Source: Luteitalea pratensis
GTDB lineage: Bacteria; Acidobacteriota; Vicinamibacteria; Vicinamibacterales; Vicinamibacteraceae
DNA length: 64,000 nucleotides
Reading direction: 5' to 3'
Assembly: GCF_001618865.1 (NCBI RefSeq)
Contig: NZ_CP015136.1
Location: forward strand, 4,747,001 to 4,811,000
Shown here: positions 61,675-64,000 of the stretch, piece after piece
Layout of the letters: the number at the start of each line of letters is the position of its first letter
Position numbering within the stretch: position 1 is the first letter of the stretch
Translations under genes and position numbers: made by a program
Notes under the pieces: model-generated
Seen by the model: only the letters and a program-made list of their open reading frames with translations
Databases searched by the model: none
Told to the model about the DNA's origin: nothing

Positions 61675-61698
61675 TCCGCCTACTCTCCAGGAGGACAG

Positions 61699-63294
61699 AT
61701 GCGCTCGAATCGTGCGCTGGCGTTGGCGATGATTGTGGTATCGGGTGTGGCTGGGGGCATCCACGGCCAGACTCTCGGGTCAACAGCATCACCCGTCTTC
61801 GAGGTCACCGAAGCCACGATCGACGACGTTCAGGCCGCGCTGCGCGACGGCCGCGTTACGTGCCGTAGGCTCGTGGAAGCCTACCTCGCTCGCATCCATG
61901 CGTACGACAAGGCCGGCCCCGCCCTGAATGCCGTGCAGACGATCAACACGCGTGCACTGGAGCAGGCTGATCGACTGGACGCAGTGTTCAAGGCAAGCGG
62001 CCCAGTCGGACGACTGCACTGCGTGCCCACCCTGGTAAAAGATCAAATCGACACGATGGAGCTGCCGACAACGCACGGGTTCGTTGGCTTCAAGGACTTC
62101 CTGCCACAGAGTGACGCGACGGTGGTTGCGCGACTCAAGGCGGCGGGCGCGCTGATCATCGGCAAGGCGACCATGGGGGAATTCGCGTCCGGATACATCA
62201 GCTCGGCGTCCGGACCCATTCGCAATGCCTATGACCCTCGGCGGAGTGCGAGTGGTTCGTCGGGAGGCACTGGATCCGGAGTCGCCGCAAGTTTTGCGAC
62301 CATCGGGATCGGCGAGGATACCGGAGGTTCCGTCCGTGGGCCGGCAGCGGTACATGCGCTCGTCGGACTGCGACCGACACTTCCCCTTGTAAGCCGGCAT
62401 GGAATGAGTCCCTCGAGGCCGAGCACTGACACCATCGGTCCCATGACCCGAACCGTCAGAGACGCCGCGATTCTCTTCGATGTGATGGTTGGATACGACC
62501 GAAACGATCCGGTCACTGCTCTCGGTGTACGGCAAATACCAGACACCTACACCTCGTCGCTTCGCACCGATGGTCTCCGCAAGGCGAGGGTCGGGGTCAT
62601 TCGGGAGCCAATGAATGGCAACACCAACGCGAATGCTGATGACTATCGACTGGTTCGAGGCGTCGTCGATCGCGCAATTGCACGCATGCTTGAGCTCGGA
62701 GCAGAAGTCGTAGACAACGTGACGATTCCCGACGTGATTGAGCGCCTCAAACGCACCTACGACGGCAACGTATTCGAGACCGAGCGCGCGATGGATGCAT
62801 ATCTCCGGTCGCATTCGAATGCGCCGTACAAGTCACTGCGAGACATCCTGCTCTCGGGACTCGTGGCGCCGGCTCGGGCACGTACTCTGATGGAAACCAT
62901 CGGGAAATCTCCCGACGATCTCGGATACGCCCAGGTGCTGCGCAACCAAGACGACCTGCGCCAATTGGTGTTCACGCTGATGGCTGATTTGCGCGTCGAC
63001 GTCTTGATGTATGCGACCTTCGATCACCTTCCCGGAATCATCGCCGACGACGCCATGACCCGAACCGTCCTTCCTGACACCGCGGGCCTTGGGAACAATC
63101 GGCGGCTGAGCCCCGTTCTTGGCTTCCCCGCGATTGCAGTCCCAGCCGGATTGATTGGTGATCTCCCGGTCGGCATCGAATTCATGGCGCGGCCGTTTGG
63201 GGAGTCGGACCTTTTCCGGATTGCGTATGCCTTCGAACAGGGAACACACCACCGCCGCAAGCCGCCGCTCACGCCGGCCCTCACGGGTCGATGA
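61699..63294 (+). CDS. Secreted amidase (amidase-signature family)
   Basis: 531 residues with an N-terminal signal peptide (MRSNRALALAMIVVSGVAGG). The Ser-cisSer-Lys triad is seen: Lys in TLVKDQIDT, cis-Ser in SASGSSGGTGSG and nucleophile Ser in GEDTGGSVRGPAA. The substrate is unknown; secretion suggests release of an amine or acid from an extracellular amide, for example hydroxycinnamoyl amides. ATG 61699 has AGGAGGA a few bases upstream, 24 bases after the transporter stop. Base composition is less GC-rich than the pca genes, so it may be a later addition to the operon. Confidence 0.86.
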   Translation: MRSNRALALAMIVVSGVAGGIHGQTLGSTASPVFEVTEATIDDVQAALRDGRVTCRRLVEAYLARIHAYDKAGPALNAVQTINTRALEQADRLDAVFKASGPVGRLHCVPTLVKDQIDTMELPTTHGFVGFKDFLPQSDATVVARLKAAGALIIGKATMGEFASGYISSASGPIRNAYDPRRSASGSSGGTGSGVAASFATIGIGEDTGGSVRGPAAVHALVGLRPTLPLVSRHGMSPSRPSTDTIGPMTRTVRDAAILFDVMVGYDRNDPVTALGVRQIPDTYTSSLRTDGLRKARVGVIREPMNGNTNANADDYRLVRGVVDRAIARMLELGAEVVDNVTIPDVIERLKRTYDGNVFETERAMDAYLRSHSNAPYKSLRDILLSGLVAPARARTLMETIGKSPDDLGYAQVLRNQDDLRQLVFTLMADLRVDVLMYATFDHLPGIIADDAMTRTVLPDTAGLGNNRRLSPVLGFPAIAVPAGLIGDLPVGIEFMARPFGESDLFRIAYAFEQGTHHRRKPPLTPALTGR

Positions 63295-63368
63295 CTCGGA
63301 AATGCACCAACGCCACGCCGAGATGGGACCGCCAATATGCGACGCGACGGACCGGCCAACCGCTCTCA

Positions 63369-63708
63369 TCAACCATTGCCGATATCCGCCGCTTCCAGTG
63401 GCATGGCTTCCACCACGCTTGGACCGACGGCGGTCGGGACCACGGAACACGTCGTGGAGCCTGCCCTGACCAGAAGGGACTGGTATTCATCAGCCGTCCT
63501 TTCGCGCGCTCCTGGTGCCATCACGAGCATGTGCAGATCGACCCATTTCCCGAGAAAGGGCTCGTTGCCGGGCGGCAACACGAATTCCACGAGCAGGAGT
63601 CGGGAAGTCGACGGCATGACGCGGCGACAGTTCTTCAGGATCGCCACACATCGCTCGTCGTCCCAATCGTGCAGGACCTGCTTCAGCAGGGGCGGCGCGC
63701 CTCATGGA
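63369..63708 (-). pseudogene. C-terminal relic of a SAM-dependent O-methyltransferase
   Basis: On the minus strand, APPLLKQVLHDWDDERCVAI and LKNCRRVMPSTSRLLLVEFV read as the end of an acetylserotonin/hydroxyindole-type O-methyltransferase, followed by GNEPFLGKWVDLHMLVMAPG and AREREADEYQ-like residues (RTADEYQSLLVRAG). A stop lies just upstream near 63710, and the SAM-binding half is absent. Only about 110 residues remain. The rest could lie in frameshifted form, but no trace was recognised before the LuxR gene. Confidence 0.7.
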
Positions 63709-63727
63709 AAACTTGTAGGGGCTCTGT

Positions 63728-64000
63728 TCACCCGCCGGGAGAGTCGAGGCCGTGCCGGAGCGCGTACGCCGTCGCGTCGGCTCGCCCGCGCGCACCGATC
63801 TTGGCATAGAGATTGGAGAGGTGGCGCTCGATCGTGGGAACCGCGACCCCGAGCGTCGCCGCGATTTCCTTGTTTCGGAGCCCGGCCGAGAGTTGCTGGC
63901 GGACCTGCACCTCGCGATGCGTGAGTCCGTCCGGGACAGCACGCGCGTCGGGCGTCGGTCCGGCGTCGACCGACACGTACCCGTCAACGCGGCCAGCACG
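63728..64000 (-). CDS. LuxR-type HTH regulator (5' end outside window)
   Basis: C-terminal DNA-binding domain of a LuxR/FixJ-type regulator. GLTHREVQVRQQLSAGLRNKEIAATLG and VAVPTIERHLSNLYAKIGARGRADATAYALRHGL form the helix-turn-helix. The frame is open through base 64000, so the N-terminal part (receiver, ATPase or other sensor) is cut off and the apparent GTG at 63976 need not be the start. In this family the upstream domain decides the signal, so the role cannot be called. Confidence 0.8.
   Translation of the reverse strand, partial: RAGRVDGYVSVDAGPTPDARAVPDGLTHREVQVRQQLSAGLRNKEIAATLGVAVPTIERHLSNLYAKIGARGRADATAYALRHGLDSPGG

Noticed and set aside
57598-61764. A minus-strand open frame of nearly 1400 codons opposite the MetE-like, tannase and transporter genes
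   Set aside because: Its translation is rich in Arg, His and Ala with no family pattern, and it exists because codon bias in GC-rich plus-strand genes removes stops from the opposite strand. The plus-strand proteins are clearly real.
1-64000. tRNA, rRNA, riboswitch, transposase and integrase genes
   Set aside because: Looked for throughout by eye; no cloverleaf, rRNA core, known riboswitch core or recombinase motif was recognised. Small RNAs cannot be excluded without a covariance-model search.

Overview
The window is GC-rich, densely coded bacterial chromosome. The best guess is an Acidobacteriota genome, probably Vicinamibacteria-like. This is inferred from a long MacB/FtsX permease of the acidobacterial 'ADOP' type, heptanucleotide tandem repeats in gene gaps, a small conserved protein typical of that phylum, and quinol:fumarate reductase/succinate dehydrogenase genes beside a LytS/LytTR pair. 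No rRNA, tRNA, CRISPR array, complete insertion sequence or phage gene is visible.

Layout. 0-3.2 kb: frdABCD (frdA is cut by the left edge). 3.2-5.5 kb: DoxX-like protein, LytS-type sensor kinase and LytTR regulator on the minus strand. 5.5-9.8 kb: a serine-hydrolase relic, a hypothetical/PilZ pair, an unusual radical SAM protein with tandem beta-domains, and a small conserved protein. 9.8-15.1 kb: heptamer array, lipid kinase, DUF697 protein and an ABC ATPase/ADOP permease pair. 15.3-18.3 kb: decayed glgX, glgP and pckA. 18.4-38.5 kb: a stress and energy-limitation type island (phosphofructokinase, ThrE-type exporter, phosphotransferase/P-loop protein, P-type ATPase, HemG-like flavodoxin, UspA, MlaF-like ATPase, MacB-like efflux operon with a cytochrome c, LOG, CBS, OsmC, Hsp20, HAD/HerA-like fusion). 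38.7-43.2 kb: TonB-like protein, VOC protein, ABC exporter and a hypothetical gene.

43.8-63.3 kb is one aromatic-acid catabolic locus in two divergent operons. The minus operon pcaI-pcaJ-pcaH-pcaG-pcaB-pcaL and the plus operon (IclR regulator, pcaF, pobA, fused enoyl-CoA hydratase/3-hydroxyacyl-CoA dehydrogenase, feruloyl-CoA synthase, amidohydrolase, MetE-like protein, tannase/feruloyl-esterase family protein, aromatic-acid MFS carrier, secreted amidase) flank an 80-bp gap. That gap carries two CGATTATCG boxes 20 bp apart, a likely regulator operator. Together the genes would release hydroxycinnamates from esters, import and CoA-activate them, shorten the side chain, hydroxylate 4-hydroxybenzoate to protocatechuate, and take protocatechuate through the beta-ketoadipate pathway to acetyl-CoA and succinyl-CoA. 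The right edge holds an O-methyltransferase relic and the end of a LuxR-type regulator.

A recurring theme at 15-21.5 kb is gene decay by small deletions and frameshifts. Either the lineage is losing these genes or the assembly has local errors; sequence alone cannot decide.
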